A stretch of 64,000 nucleotides of DNA from Burkholderiales bacterium (GCA_016185015.1 JACPOI010000057.1:62001-126000), one strand, 5' to 3'; numbered from the stretch's first letter, positions 28,928-38,368 are shown. Notes: generated by a model from the sequence alone, not told the origin. Program-made: numbers and translations.

Positions 28928-30088
28928 TCAGATCCGTCCCTTGGCGCGCAGGGCTTTCTCGTAATCCAGCTTGATCTCCCCGGCGATACGCAGAGGGTCG
29001 TGCCAGCGTTCCACATAACGACGACTGCGTTGCGCCAGCGCAAAGAGATCGCCTCGCGGCATCTGCATAAGCCGGCGCAGATCGTCCTTCACGGTGTCCA
29101 TCGTCACCCGCAAAACCGGAAGCTCGGCCTTCATCTCGGACGGGATGAACTGCAGATCCTCCTCCCGGATGTAAACCATCACAGGCTTGCCCAGGGCCAT
29201 GGCCTCCACGGCAAGCCCGCCGTACCAGCCGGCATGCAGCTGATCGATCAGCACGTCGATCTGCTCATATTTCAGGCGGGCCTGATCATTCGGCAAACCC
29301 TCGACCAGCACCAGCTCGTATTCATAGCCCTCGGTGGCCAGTTGCTCCAGCGCCTCCAGGATGAGGTCTGTTCCCTTGACTTTCCGATGGCTCGGCGCAT
29401 GTCCGATACGCAAGGGCCGACGCTCCAGCTGGGTGTAGACCGGGCTCCATTCATCCAGGGAAATGTGCGAATACGGGATGAAGCGCGCACCCGGCCCCAG
29501 CACGTGCATCAAGTCCGGATTGACCGCGTACACCTGCGCACAGTAGCGCGACATGCGGCGGATCATGCGGCGCTTCAGGGCGTCGGTTTCCGCCGTGTAA
29601 TAGCCTTCGTCCACATATTCCGCGATCGAGTGCCGGAAGTTGGACATGGAAAAATCCCCCTGCCGCGCATCGTCACCCTGGTAGTGCACGAACAGGGGCC
29701 GGCGAAACAGACGGTACAGGCCCATCTCCGCAAAGAAGAGCAACTCCAGATAGACGGCCATGCGAAGCCGTTTCACCTTGATCCACAGCCCCTTATCCTC
29801 CGCGCTGAACATCGGGATCGGGCTGGCCCAGCTGGAACCGAAGTTGAAATGGATGACGTCAAAACCCAGGGCCACGCGGATGATCGCCAGCCAGCGCTTC
29901 ATCTCCTTGCGCAGCCTGCCATCGCCTGCGGCCCAGATCGTTCTCGTGCTGGAATAGTTGAAAGCGTTTTGCTGGAATATCCAATCCTCGCTCTGCACCC
30001 CCAGCAGGCGCAAATGCTTGCTCAAACCCTGCGGGTTTCCGCCCACAGAAGTCGGCAAGTGCACCACCCGATACTTCGACATCGACAC
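28928..30088 (-). CDS. Putative glycosyltransferase (GT-B type)
   Basis: A 386-aa protein that starts MSMSKYRVVHLPTS and carries FDVIHFNFGSSWASP, the HYQGDDARQGDFS segment, APSHRKVKGTDLILEALEQL and a donor-site-like GWYGGLAVEAMALGKPVMVYI. Overall layout is GT-B but the match to a named family is weaker than for its neighbours. GTG 30088 is favoured by GGGGAG five bases upstream; an in-frame ATG at 30082 is the alternative. It resembles the protein at 32429-33718 in the GHAPSHRK/CHAPNHRG region, so the two may be related transferases. Confidence 0.7.
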   Translation of the reverse strand: MSMSKYRVVHLPTSVGGNPQGLSKHLRLLGVQSEDWIFQQNAFNYSSTRTIWAAGDGRLRKEMKRWLAIIRVALGFDVIHFNFGSSWASPIPMFSAEDKGLWIKVKRLRMAVYLELLFFAEMGLYRLFRRPLFVHYQGDDARQGDFSMSNFRHSIAEYVDEGYYTAETDALKRRMIRRMSRYCAQVYAVNPDLMHVLGPGARFIPYSHISLDEWSPVYTQLERRPLRIGHAPSHRKVKGTDLILEALEQLATEGYEYELVLVEGLPNDQARLKYEQIDVLIDQLHAGWYGGLAVEAMALGKPVMVYIREEDLQFIPSEMKAELPVLRVTMDTVKDDLRRLMQMPRGDLFALAQRSRRYVERWHDPLRIAGEIKLDYEKALRAKGRI

Positions 30089-30130
30089 ATCAGCTCCCCG
30101 TTGACCGGAACTGCCACCCAGAACGCTCTT

Positions 30131-31006
30131 TCAAAGCAAATCCTTCAGGCCGGCATCCAGACGCACAACCGGCTTGTGCAAGCGGCGCTTCATCGCCGAG
30201 ATGTCGGCGATGATATCCATCGCCGTTCCTGCCGATTCGACAAATTGCGCCTTACGGCCTACCACCGCCTCGATCTTGAGGCACAGTTCCCGCAGGGTGA
30301 TCGTTTCATCTCCCGCCACGTTGTAAGTCGCGCTTTCCTTGCTCTCCAGCACGGCCATGACAGCCGCTGCGGCATCCGAGACGTGAACCGGATTGATCCT
30401 CAGCCCATCTCGTCCAGCCAGGGTGACGGGCTTGCCGTCCCGCACGCTGTCCACTAGGCGCGGGATCAGCATCGAACGGTTCTGGCCTGCACCGTAAATG
30501 AAGAAAAAACGCAACACGGCAACCTGCATCTGGCTTGCATAGCTCTGCGTCAGAACTTCGCCGCAAAGCTTGCTGCCCAGGTAGTAGCCCAGGTTACCCG
30601 TCGGGGTGATGGGCGAGTTCTCATGAAATGCGTCAGAACCCGCGCCATAGACGCCACCCGAAGAGGCATGGACGAACTGTCCGGCGCCGGCACGCCAAGC
30701 GTAGTCAAGCAATTTGGCGGTGGAGGCGACATTGACATTAAAGACATCCAGGGCCTTCTCCGGCACCTCCCGGAAATGCGCCGACTGCGCAAGATGAATG
30801 ACGCTGTCAACGCCCGTCTGCGGCAAGCCAGCAGGCGTCCAGTTACCGCCGAGATCAACCTCGTGGTATCCGACACCCGGCACCGGGTCGGTCGGCATCT
30901 TGCGGACAAGCGCGTGCACCTTGTGATCTGGAGCCAGGAGCTGCGTCAGATACCGGCCCAGCAAACCGCTGGCACCGGTGAGCACGATGGTTTTACCGTT
31001 CGACAT
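30131..31006 (-). CDS. NAD-dependent epimerase/dehydratase (SDR)
   Basis: Extended-SDR protein of 291 aa: cofactor motif TGASGLLGRYL (10-17 core), HASSGGVYG and a YLGSK catalytic pair (YxxxK). It ends with a short C-terminal substrate domain including GLRINPVHVSDAA. The ATG overlaps the flippase gene's end by 14 bases. It may be a 4-epimerase or reductase acting on a nucleotide sugar of this glycan; substrate not deducible. Confidence 0.8.
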   Translation of the reverse strand: MSNGKTIVLTGASGLLGRYLTQLLAPDHKVHALVRKMPTDPVPGVGYHEVDLGGNWTPAGLPQTGVDSVIHLAQSAHFREVPEKALDVFNVNVASTAKLLDYAWRAGAGQFVHASSGGVYGAGSDAFHENSPITPTGNLGYYLGSKLCGEVLTQSYASQMQVAVLRFFFIYGAGQNRSMLIPRLVDSVRDGKPVTLAGRDGLRINPVHVSDAAAAVMAVLESKESATYNVAGDETITLRELCLKIEAVVGRKAQFVESAGTAMDIIADISAMKRRLHKPVVRLDAGLKDLL

Positions 31007-32429
31007 GGGACACCCTTCGCCACGGAATCAAGCTTCCGCACACAAACAAACTAACGAACAGGAGCAGAGACCTCCAAGCAACTGAGAGCGCGAGAGGATG
31101 CCCCAACTGTTGACCAGTCAGGCATCCCGCCATCGCCAGCCACAACATCGCGAGCACCAGGATCTTGCCCCAAGGCATGGGCAAAGGGTGCAGGCGCTGC
31201 GTGGAATAGAGATAGGCCGACGTGAGGAACAGATAGCACAGCGACGTCGCCACAGCAGCACCCAGCGCCCCGAGCGCAGGAATCATAGCCAGATTCAGGA
31301 CCAAGTTGAGCGCCGCTGCCACCCAGGACAAGCGCGCAAAAAGATAGGTCTTGCCCTCGATCGAGATGCCCAGGGCGGTCACCTGCATGGTCGACTGCAG
31401 GATCAGCCCCAGTGCCAAGGCGGCCAGCACCAGACCGGCCCCGTGGTATTCCACCGGCATCAGCCAGGCCACAAGTTCGGACGCGAACAAGGCGATTCCC
31501 CCACCCAGCAACGTCATGGCGCACAGCAGCGCCAGCAGGATGTCGACGTACAGGACACGGTAGTTCTGCGGATGATCGGTCCGGATCTTGATGGCCAGCG
31601 GGCTCCAAGCCTGCCCGAAGGCCATGGAAACAAACAAGATCACCGACGCAAAACGGTGCGCCACCGAAAAGACCCCGACCTCCTCCACGCTGGACATGCC
31701 GGCCAGCAACCATCGGTCCATGGAACCGAAAAGCCAAAAGGCCAGGCCGGCATAGATGAAGGGGTAGCCGAACTTCACCAGCTTGCGGGCTGCCGCCAAA
31801 TCCACCCGCCAAGTGAGATCCGTACGCACCGCATACAAGGCCAGAGGAACCACTGCCACCATGACCAGCGCCTGCGCCGCAAGCAAGCCGTCCAGGCCCC
31901 AGCCCAACCCGACCACCGTGCCAACGCCCACCAGAGCAATCATGACGCGAGATGCCAGGGCGATGCCCGCAAAACGCCAGGGCGCCATGTGCAGTCGCGT
32001 GACATCCAGCAGGTATTGAACCACCTGTCCTGCCGCCATCAGCACCAGACCTGCCAGCAAGCCCGTCCAGCCCAGAGGCGTGCGCCCTTCTTCCGCCCAG
32101 GCGCTGTACACGACCAAGGCGACCCCGCCCAGCGCCACGGCCACGAGCAGGAACGACGACAACGCGACCAGTCCGGATGAGACCAAGACCGGTTTTTGGG
32201 CAGGCGCGGTCTGCGTATCCCAGTAAAAACGCTGCAACGCATTGTTGAGACCGCAATTGGCCACCATGCCAAGCAAGGCCGTGGCCGTAAGCATCAGCTC
32301 CAGCGCGCCGAAGGCGCGCGGCGACAGCGCCGCGGCAATCAGTGGAAAGGTCCAGAACGCAATCAGCTTGAACAGGAAATCCGTCCCGCCGTAGATCGCG
32401 GAATCGCGTGCAAGCTGGCGCAACACCAT
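30993..32429 (-). CDS. Lipid-linked oligosaccharide flippase (Wzx-like)
   Basis: Inner-membrane protein of 478 aa with about 12-14 hydrophobic segments in the MOP/MATE polysaccharide-export pattern (DSAIYGGTDFLFKLIAFWTFPLIAAALSP at the start, then WFLAGMSSVEEVGVFSV-like central region SMDRWLLAGMSSVEEVG). Such proteins flip undecaprenyl-diphosphate-linked repeat units to the periplasm. Together with the initiating PglC-like enzyme and the Wzy/WaaL/PglL-type protein it points to a Wzx/Wzy-type route. The ATG overlaps the upstream stop (TGATG). Confidence 0.85.
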   Translation of the reverse strand: MVLRQLARDSAIYGGTDFLFKLIAFWTFPLIAAALSPRAFGALELMLTATALLGMVANCGLNNALQRFYWDTQTAPAQKPVLVSSGLVALSSFLLVAVALGGVALVVYSAWAEEGRTPLGWTGLLAGLVLMAAGQVVQYLLDVTRLHMAPWRFAGIALASRVMIALVGVGTVVGLGWGLDGLLAAQALVMVAVVPLALYAVRTDLTWRVDLAAARKLVKFGYPFIYAGLAFWLFGSMDRWLLAGMSSVEEVGVFSVAHRFASVILFVSMAFGQAWSPLAIKIRTDHPQNYRVLYVDILLALLCAMTLLGGGIALFASELVAWLMPVEYHGAGLVLAALALGLILQSTMQVTALGISIEGKTYLFARLSWVAAALNLVLNLAMIPALGALGAAVATSLCYLFLTSAYLYSTQRLHPLPMPWGKILVLAMLWLAMAGCLTGQQLGHPLALSVAWRSLLLFVSLFVCGSLIPWRRVSHVER

Positions 32430-33718
32430 CAGTCGACGATCCGGTTATTGACGAGCGGATGCTCAATACGCGGGCGGCGGCGCGGATATTCCCCAAGCAA
32501 AGGGTGATAAAGATTAATCAAAGATGACCGGCGCCCGTACACGTACTCGATCACTTCCTCGAAAAGGAATGCCGCCGAATCCAAATCGTGGTACTTCTCA
32601 ACGTACTGCCTCGATGCATCCCCGAGTTGCTTGCGCAGTTCCGGTCGCATGACCAATCGGCGCAAGACATCCACCAAATTTTCGGGTGTCGCCGAGACGA
32701 TGGGGCACTCGCCCAAATACGACCAGCGACGCATCGGCGCAATATAGGCTTCATCATCCAGATTGGAAACCACTGGTAGACCGCATGCCATTCCCTCCAG
32801 GCCGTTCAGCCCATGGCCGGCAAAAATGAGCTGTTCCACCAGAATATCCGCCTCCTCGGCCAGAACTCGCCGAACTTCCGCATTTTGCATTTTCTCGATA
32901 AGACGCAACTCAATTTGCAGACCTTCGGCGCGCAGCCGGTCAACGGCATCCAAGACAAACTCCGTCCCCTTGAATCCACGGTGATTAGGTGCATGACAGA
33001 TGGTGACCGTGCCATTGCGTCCATCGGCAAGGTTGGCCCGCTCTTTTGCCCGCCATTGACTCGCATCGATGAAAAGATGCGAAGGAATAAGAACATCCCA
33101 CCGACCGAAGCCATCGGCACCCATGAATCCTGGGATGAACGCATCCGCATTGGCCACCCAGTATTCAACCTGTTCGGCCAGCTGCGCTTGCTTGCGCGCC
33201 GGCTCCGGATAAGAGGAAAGCAACCCATGCATTAGAGAAGTGGATCGCACACTCCGGTACACATAGGAATCTGCCCCATAAGGCAGGACAACCGTCTTCT
33301 TTTTTGCCAGCTTGAGGATCCACGCTTGCATCCGCTTGAGTGGCGTTGCTCCGACAAATACCCCTTGGCAGGAAATAAAGAAAACGTCATATTTTCTAAG
33401 CGCATCCAAAAAACCAAGATACGGATGAAAACTTTGGGGCCAGCGAGCGTACTCCTCAGAAAGGAGTCGCCCCCAATCCTCGCGCTTATTGATGGAACTG
33501 TAGTAGTGCGTCACAAACGTCTCTGACACATAGCCAGCACGCTGCATCGCCAACGCCCAATAACGGTTATTGATGATCGGAACGCTGCCAAAAAACAAAC
33601 GCGGCTTGCCACTGCTCTGCCGCCGCCAACGTTCAACCAGCGCCTGGCCTATGGCCAGAACTGCAAAAAGAGCGATGAACAGCAGCAGTAACGTACGCCG
33701 CAAGAATGATGTTGTCAT
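32429..33718 (-). CDS. Putative glycosyltransferase with an N-terminal membrane helix
   Basis: A 429-aa protein. A hydrophobic helix (about 8-30, LLLLFIALFAVLAIGQ) anchors it to the membrane. The soluble part has CHAPNHRGFKGTEFVLDAVDRL and FAGHGLNGLEGMACGLPVVSN, resembling the donor-binding half of GT-B enzymes. The start is ATG 33718 (MTTSFLRR), as the only alternative upstream is a TTG. Its DNA is visibly more AT-rich than most of the window, which hints at separate acquisition. A 108-base gap upstream separates it from the formyltransferase gene. Confidence 0.7.
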   Translation of the reverse strand: MTTSFLRRTLLLLFIALFAVLAIGQALVERWRRQSSGKPRLFFGSVPIINNRYWALAMQRAGYVSETFVTHYYSSINKREDWGRLLSEEYARWPQSFHPYLGFLDALRKYDVFFISCQGVFVGATPLKRMQAWILKLAKKKTVVLPYGADSYVYRSVRSTSLMHGLLSSYPEPARKQAQLAEQVEYWVANADAFIPGFMGADGFGRWDVLIPSHLFIDASQWRAKERANLADGRNGTVTICHAPNHRGFKGTEFVLDAVDRLRAEGLQIELRLIEKMQNAEVRRVLAEEADILVEQLIFAGHGLNGLEGMACGLPVVSNLDDEAYIAPMRRWSYLGECPIVSATPENLVDVLRRLVMRPELRKQLGDASRQYVEKYHDLDSAAFLFEEVIEYVYGRRSSLINLYHPLLGEYPRRRPRIEHPLVNNRIVD

Positions 33719-33826
33719 GGTATTTCTACACCCCAACAGGCACCGTGGTCATAGTCAACGACCTAGGCAACCCTGCACTTGATGTGTTCTGACCTCATGG
33801 CTGGCATTGAAGGTTGTCGCTTGAAA

Positions 33827-34759
33827 TCACGTCAGCCGCTTCCGGATGGAGCTGATCCACTCCCTTGGCGCACCTGAACGCCCCTCAAGCTCCACCTCTT
33901 TGAGACGAATTTTTCCGACGCCGCAGGCTACGTCTACGCCATGTTCACCGAGTTCCGTGATCTGTCCAGGAACGGCGCAGAAGACCTCGCCGTCATTTAT
34001 CAGATCAGCATCCCAAATGATTAGCTGTCGTCCTTCAAAATCACAAAAGGCACCGGCATAGGGCTTATTGGATGCGTTGATCAGCCGCAACACTTCCATT
34101 GCTGACCGGCGCCAGTCGATCCGCCCATCTTCAGGCCGACGCGGATAACAGCGCAATGCATCTTTAGGATCGCTTGATTGACGAACAAGAACATAGTCCG
34201 GATCAACGGACAGTCCCTGCACCGCCTCCAGCACCAATCCAGGCGAACGTTCCACCATCCAGCGCCACACAGCAGTCACCTTGGTTGTGTGATCAATTGG
34301 CAGATAATCCCGCGCCACGATGTCGCCGCTATCCAGTTCACCGCCAATCATTCGGTGTATGCAAAGCCCGATCCTGGATTCCCCGTTCAGAATGGCCCAA
34401 GCCTGGCAAGCGTTGCCGCGGTAACGTGGCAAATCTCCGCCATGGGCGTTCAAAATACCCAAAGGAAAGAGGTCGATGATCGCTTGCGGAATAACCCCCG
34501 TGTAGTTGATGCTCACCCCAATATCGGCTTGAGATGCTCGCAAAAACTCAACATGGTCGGTGATCCGAGGGCCTTTCTCGAACGGAATGTCCCAAGCCTG
34601 CGCCAACGCCTCGAAATCAGCTGCTGTGCGCACATACTCGGGCGCCTCCTTGGCCGTCAGGATGCAGACGACCTCGAAGCCCACTTTCCGCAAGGCGAGC
34701 GCCGAGTCGTATAGGATCTCTGTGCGCCCGATGATGGCGATCTTGAGTACTTTCCTCAT
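33827..34759 (-). CDS. Sugar N-formyltransferase with intact Asn-His-Asp triad
   Basis: A 310-aa protein of the methionyl-tRNA formyltransferase/ArnA fold. The catalytic residues are visible: Asn104 and His106 in ILNAHGGDLPRYRG and Asp143 in GGELDSGDIV. Such enzymes in glycan loci use N10-formyltetrahydrofolate to formylate an amino group of a nucleotide sugar. The first residues are strongly shifted from tRNA formyltransferases, and the locus supplies amino sugars from two DegT-type enzymes. ATG 34759 overlaps the deacetylase stop (TGATG); a GTG at 34762 is also in frame. Substrate is inferred from context. Confidence 0.8.
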   Translation of the reverse strand: MRKVLKIAIIGRTEILYDSALALRKVGFEVVCILTAKEAPEYVRTAADFEALAQAWDIPFEKGPRITDHVEFLRASQADIGVSINYTGVIPQAIIDLFPLGILNAHGGDLPRYRGNACQAWAILNGESRIGLCIHRMIGGELDSGDIVARDYLPIDHTTKVTAVWRWMVERSPGLVLEAVQGLSVDPDYVLVRQSSDPKDALRCYPRRPEDGRIDWRRSAMEVLRLINASNKPYAGAFCDFEGRQLIIWDADLINDGEVFCAVPGQITELGEHGVDVACGVGKIRLKEVELEGRSGAPREWISSIRKRLT

Positions 34760-35520
34760 CACCGCGTTGCTCCGTTTGCATCACCTGATTTGAGCTCACC
34801 CAGAAGCTCTTGCAGCTGGCTACGCGCGCCATAACCCTGATGCCGCTGAGCGCGCAGCGATTGAGGATTCTGATGCTCTTGTCTTGTTCTCTCGTACCGC
34901 CGAAGATCCTCCGTATTCAAGAAGATATGAATCGGGTGAAAGTCAAATACCTTCACTCCCTTGCCCGTTCTTGCGGCATCCATCACGGACGGCTCCGGCT
35001 TCCCTTGGGATTCGTAGATGCAAGCAAGATCGTCCTCCCAAAAATAGGGGACCCGTGTCATTCCATTCCATAAGGCCCAAGGCCTGATTTCCGCCCCCAC
35101 CGAGGCGGGTATAAAGTGATTGACGTCATGAGTCAGTCCAGCCGATGCAAACACATCCAAAAGACCTGAACTCTGGGTCATTGAATGGCTGCGAACGCAT
35201 TTCGCCTCGGGGACCAAATCCATCATCCTGCCGATGACCTCCTTGGGATCTCTCCCATTGCGATCATCACCTGCCAGCAACCAGTTGAAATTCGGGTGGA
35301 TCCCGAGCTCGAAATTCGGGTTTTGCCGCAGCCGCGCCAGCACAGGCGTGTCATGCGTCACGAACCACGTGGCCGGCACATCCGCCGCCTCCAGGAGATT
35401 CACCGTGTCCATGACCACATCGTCATGCGCCCAGTCCACGTCAAATGTCAAAAATATCTTTTCAGACCAGCTTTCTGGATCATCCGGCTTGAGCGATGAA
35501 ATAGCACCAAAGACCATCAT
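34759..35520 (-). CDS. Polysaccharide deacetylase-like protein (WbmS-type, NodB superfamily)
   Basis: A 253-aa protein with TFDVDWAHDD (Asp27 and Asp29 as probable catalytic and metal residues), GIHPN (His75), RSHSMTQS and DFHPIHIFLN. These fit the CE4-related WbmS group known from Bordetella O-antigen loci. It has no signal peptide, so it likely acts in the cytoplasm on a nucleotide- or lipid-linked sugar. It sits exactly between two formyltransferase genes, suggesting deacetylation to free an amino group that is then formylated. This order of steps is inferred. Confidence 0.75.
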   Translation of the reverse strand: MMVFGAISSLKPDDPESWSEKIFLTFDVDWAHDDVVMDTVNLLEAADVPATWFVTHDTPVLARLRQNPNFELGIHPNFNWLLAGDDRNGRDPKEVIGRMMDLVPEAKCVRSHSMTQSSGLLDVFASAGLTHDVNHFIPASVGAEIRPWALWNGMTRVPYFWEDDLACIYESQGKPEPSVMDAARTGKGVKVFDFHPIHIFLNTEDLRRYERTRQEHQNPQSLRAQRHQGYGARSQLQELLGELKSGDANGATR

Positions 35521-35537
35521 TCAATATCTTTTCTACT

Positions 35538-36494
35538 TCAGATTTGCGGTCGTTCGATACCCAGCCGTCTTGCTCCATGCATCACTTCTACCAGCTGGTC
35601 TACACCATACAGTTGCCCCTCACAATCGACCTCCTGAAGCAGGAGGCTGCCCTGACCGCACTGCACACGGAAACAACCACCTACCTGCATCACCGAAGAC
35701 GGCGGCTGGTCATTACTCTCGTCCAAGGGCGTGGCAGTCCATATTGTCAAGCGTCTGCCATCATCCAGACTGGTAAAGGCACCCGGATAAGGACGTGTCT
35801 GTGCTCGGATAAAGCGATCTATCACCTTCGCATCCTGATTCCAGTCGATCCAGCCATCCGAAGGACTGCGCTGGCGGAAAGTACGCCGCGCCGCCTCATC
35901 CTGGATGCGCAGGATCGACGAACCTGTTACCAATGCAGACAAATGCCGCCCAAGCAAATCCAGCCCCCGATCCTCAATGCGGGCATACAAGCTGCCAATC
36001 GTGTCAGACGGCAAGATGTGTTCTTCTAGCTGACCGACAATCGGACCCGAATCGACACCATCGTCCATCTGAAACAGCGTGATGCCTGTCTTTTTTTCGC
36101 CGTTTATCATGGCCCAGACCAAAGGCGCCCCACCACTGTAATCTGGCAACAATGATGCATGCAGCCCGTAAGCGGGGGCCAATGCCCGCCAGCTCCTAGG
36201 AATCATGTGATACCAGCCAACAACCAGAAAGGCATCCGGCCGCCACGTTTGAACGGTGGAATACAGAGCGGGATCTTTCATGCTGTTTTCCAGCACCATA
36301 TAAGGCAGCCCCTGCGCCTCACAGTACCCCGCCACATCAGCATGAAGAACATTCGTCACACCTTCTGGCCTGTACGAGATCGAGAAGCTTTGTTTCGCTG
36401 TAACTACACCAGCAATGCGCACACCCGGAAAGCGCGTAGCCAGATCTAGACATCGCAACCCGAATCGACTCGACCCAATAAAGACCAGGTTCAT
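35538..36494 (-). CDS. Formyltransferase-fold protein lacking the conserved Asn
   Basis: A 318-aa relative of the methionyl-tRNA formyltransferase family: FIGSSRFGLRCLD at the start, LHASLLPDYSGGAPLVWAMINGE with His112, and DDGVDSG with Asp148. The position normally held by the catalytic Asn (N-x-H) is Gly110 here (YGLH). It may use a different geometry or another acyl donor. GGAGGT four bases before the ATG fixes the start, which overlaps the upstream stop as ATGA. It pairs with the formyltransferase at 33827-34759 around the deacetylase gene. Confidence 0.75.
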   Translation of the reverse strand: MNLVFIGSSRFGLRCLDLATRFPGVRIAGVVTAKQSFSISYRPEGVTNVLHADVAGYCEAQGLPYMVLENSMKDPALYSTVQTWRPDAFLVVGWYHMIPRSWRALAPAYGLHASLLPDYSGGAPLVWAMINGEKKTGITLFQMDDGVDSGPIVGQLEEHILPSDTIGSLYARIEDRGLDLLGRHLSALVTGSSILRIQDEAARRTFRQRSPSDGWIDWNQDAKVIDRFIRAQTRPYPGAFTSLDDGRRLTIWTATPLDESNDQPPSSVMQVGGCFRVQCGQGSLLLQEVDCEGQLYGVDQLVEVMHGARRLGIERPQI

Positions 36495-38368
36495 AGAACC
36501 TCCGTCATCCAAGCTTCCACGTTTAGCAGAGACCAGATCAGCAGACGTCTGTTCTCCTGACCGTCCAGGTGCTGGTGAATCAGGCCTCGCACTGAATCAG
36601 CATCGAGATGCTCATAAATACGCGGATTGCCTGTCAGCAGCTTGCGCTTGACGAACTCGATGCTCTCCCCCTTAAACCAGCTCGCATCCGGCGACGAAAA
36701 GCCCTGCTTCTCCGCCTTCGTGATCTCGTCCGGGATATACCGGGACATCACGTCGCGCAGGATCTGCTTGCCATCGTTGGTCTTCTGAAAATAGCGCCCG
36801 CTCTTGTTGCCCGGCTCATTCTCGTTGAGCCGGATCACGTCCGCCAGATTGTTCAGCTTCAGGTTGACGGGGCATTGCATGGCGAACTCGACTAGGTCGT
36901 TGTCCATGAACGGGACCCGCGTCTCCAGACCGTGGGCCATGCTCAGCTTGTCCTCCACGACAAACAGCCCATGTAGGAAGGTCTTGGCCTCGAAGTAGAG
37001 TGAATGGTTGATGTAGTCTTCCGGTCGGTCCAATTCGTTGTCGTGCGTCAGGAACACGTTGCGGAAGATGTCACGTGTCCAGACGTCCTTGACGTCGCCC
37101 CAGATCGGCGCAAACACCTTGGACAGCACGCTGTTGGGAATCAGCCGCTGCCAGAACACATAGTACTGGTCCACATAGTGCTCGAAGTCCTGGTTGACTA
37201 CGGCGCGATAATAGCGCCAGGGATAGCCGCCGAAGAGCTCGTCGCCGCCAGCACCAGACATCACGACCTTCACGAACTTGCCGGCCAGCTTGGCTGCGTA
37301 ATAGTTGGGATAGCTTTGCCCCACGCGTGGCTCTTCCAGATGCCAGGCCAGCTTAGGCAGGCAACGCTCCATGTCGCCCGCCTTGAGCACCATCTCGTAA
37401 TGCTCGGTCTTGAAACGCGCCGACATGGCCTCAGCCCGTACGCGCTCATCAAAACCCAGCTCGATGCCGGAGGCCGAGCTGAGATCGAAGCCGCAGGTGA
37501 AAGTTTTCAGATAGGGATAGGAGCTAGCAGCCACCGCCGTAATGGAGCCGCTGTCCATGCCGCCGCTAAGGTATGACCCTAGTTCGACATCGCTAATCAG
37601 CTGGCGGTTAACCGCCTGACGGAACAGACGATCCAGTTCTTCGACATATTCTTCCTTGCGTGCCGGCCGCTCGGGCTCGCGGAAACGGTAGTCCCAATAA
37701 GACGTACGCTTCACCTCGGGCTTCCCCGAGCCGAGGTCGATCGTCATATAGTGCCCGGGGGGCAGCAGCTGGATGTCTTCGAGCAGCGTGCGGTCGGTGA
37801 AGATATTTTGAAAGGTAAAGTATTCGAGCAGCGCCGGTTTGTCGAGCGTGCGACGGAACTGCGCGTCGGACAGGATGGCCTTCTGCTCGGAGGCAAACCA
37901 GAAACGGTTGCCCTGCCGTGCGACGTACAGGGGCTTGATGCCGTAGCGGTCGCGCGCCAGCGTCAGGCGGCGCTCCTTGCGGTCCCAGAGCGCAAACGCG
38001 AACATACCGTTGAAGCGGTCCAGCGCTGCTGCTCCCCAATGGGCCAGGGCGTACAGCACGACCTCGGTGTCTGTCTTGGAACGAAAGCTGTAACCGGCCG
38101 CCTCAAGCTCGGTCCGCAATTCGCGGAAGTTGTAGATTTCACCGTTATAGGTGAAGGCATAGCGATGATCGGCACTGATCATCGGCTGATGCCCCATGGG
38201 AGACAGGTCGATGATGGCCAGCCTGCGGTGGCCCAAGCCGACATTTCCCTCTATCCACTGGCCTTCGCCGTCAGGCCCTCGATGGGCGATCGCGTCGGTC
38301 ATCCGCTTGAGGATGACCGGCGACACTGCGTCGCCGTTCAGATTGATGAGGCCAGCAATTCCGCACAT
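36491..38368 (-). CDS. Asparagine-synthetase-like glutamine amidotransferase, distinct third copy
   Basis: A 625-aa protein: Cys2 glutaminase domain (MCGIAGLINL, HRGPDGEG, NGEIYNFRELR), then AsnB-type synthetase domain with PP-loop SGGMDSG (268-274) and SGAGGDELFGGY. It differs from the other two copies throughout, so it is an older paralogue. The true start is ATG 38368 (Cys must follow Met); longer forms would overlap the upstream aminotransferase. Overlaps TGATG with that gene and ATGA with the next. Likely amidates a sugar acid, possibly to a uronamide, as proposed for Bordetella WbmE/WbmI. Function inferred. Confidence 0.85.
   Translation of the reverse strand: MCGIAGLINLNGDAVSPVILKRMTDAIAHRGPDGEGQWIEGNVGLGHRRLAIIDLSPMGHQPMISADHRYAFTYNGEIYNFRELRTELEAAGYSFRSKTDTEVVLYALAHWGAAALDRFNGMFAFALWDRKERRLTLARDRYGIKPLYVARQGNRFWFASEQKAILSDAQFRRTLDKPALLEYFTFQNIFTDRTLLEDIQLLPPGHYMTIDLGSGKPEVKRTSYWDYRFREPERPARKEEYVEELDRLFRQAVNRQLISDVELGSYLSGGMDSGSITAVAASSYPYLKTFTCGFDLSSASGIELGFDERVRAEAMSARFKTEHYEMVLKAGDMERCLPKLAWHLEEPRVGQSYPNYYAAKLAGKFVKVVMSGAGGDELFGGYPWRYYRAVVNQDFEHYVDQYYVFWQRLIPNSVLSKVFAPIWGDVKDVWTRDIFRNVFLTHDNELDRPEDYINHSLYFEAKTFLHGLFVVEDKLSMAHGLETRVPFMDNDLVEFAMQCPVNLKLNNLADVIRLNENEPGNKSGRYFQKTNDGKQILRDVMSRYIPDEITKAEKQGFSSPDASWFKGESIEFVKRKLLTGNPRIYEHLDADSVRGLIHQHLDGQENRRLLIWSLLNVEAWMTEVL

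Noticed and set aside
28691-30457. 588-codon + strand frame opposite the glycosyltransferase and AsnB-like genes
   Set aside because: His-, Gln- and Arg-rich shadow of the - strand genes; no domain or start signal.
31051-32496. 481-codon - strand frame over the flippase
   Set aside because: A second register of the Wzx-like gene; Gly/Ala/Arg-rich with no hydrophobic pattern.
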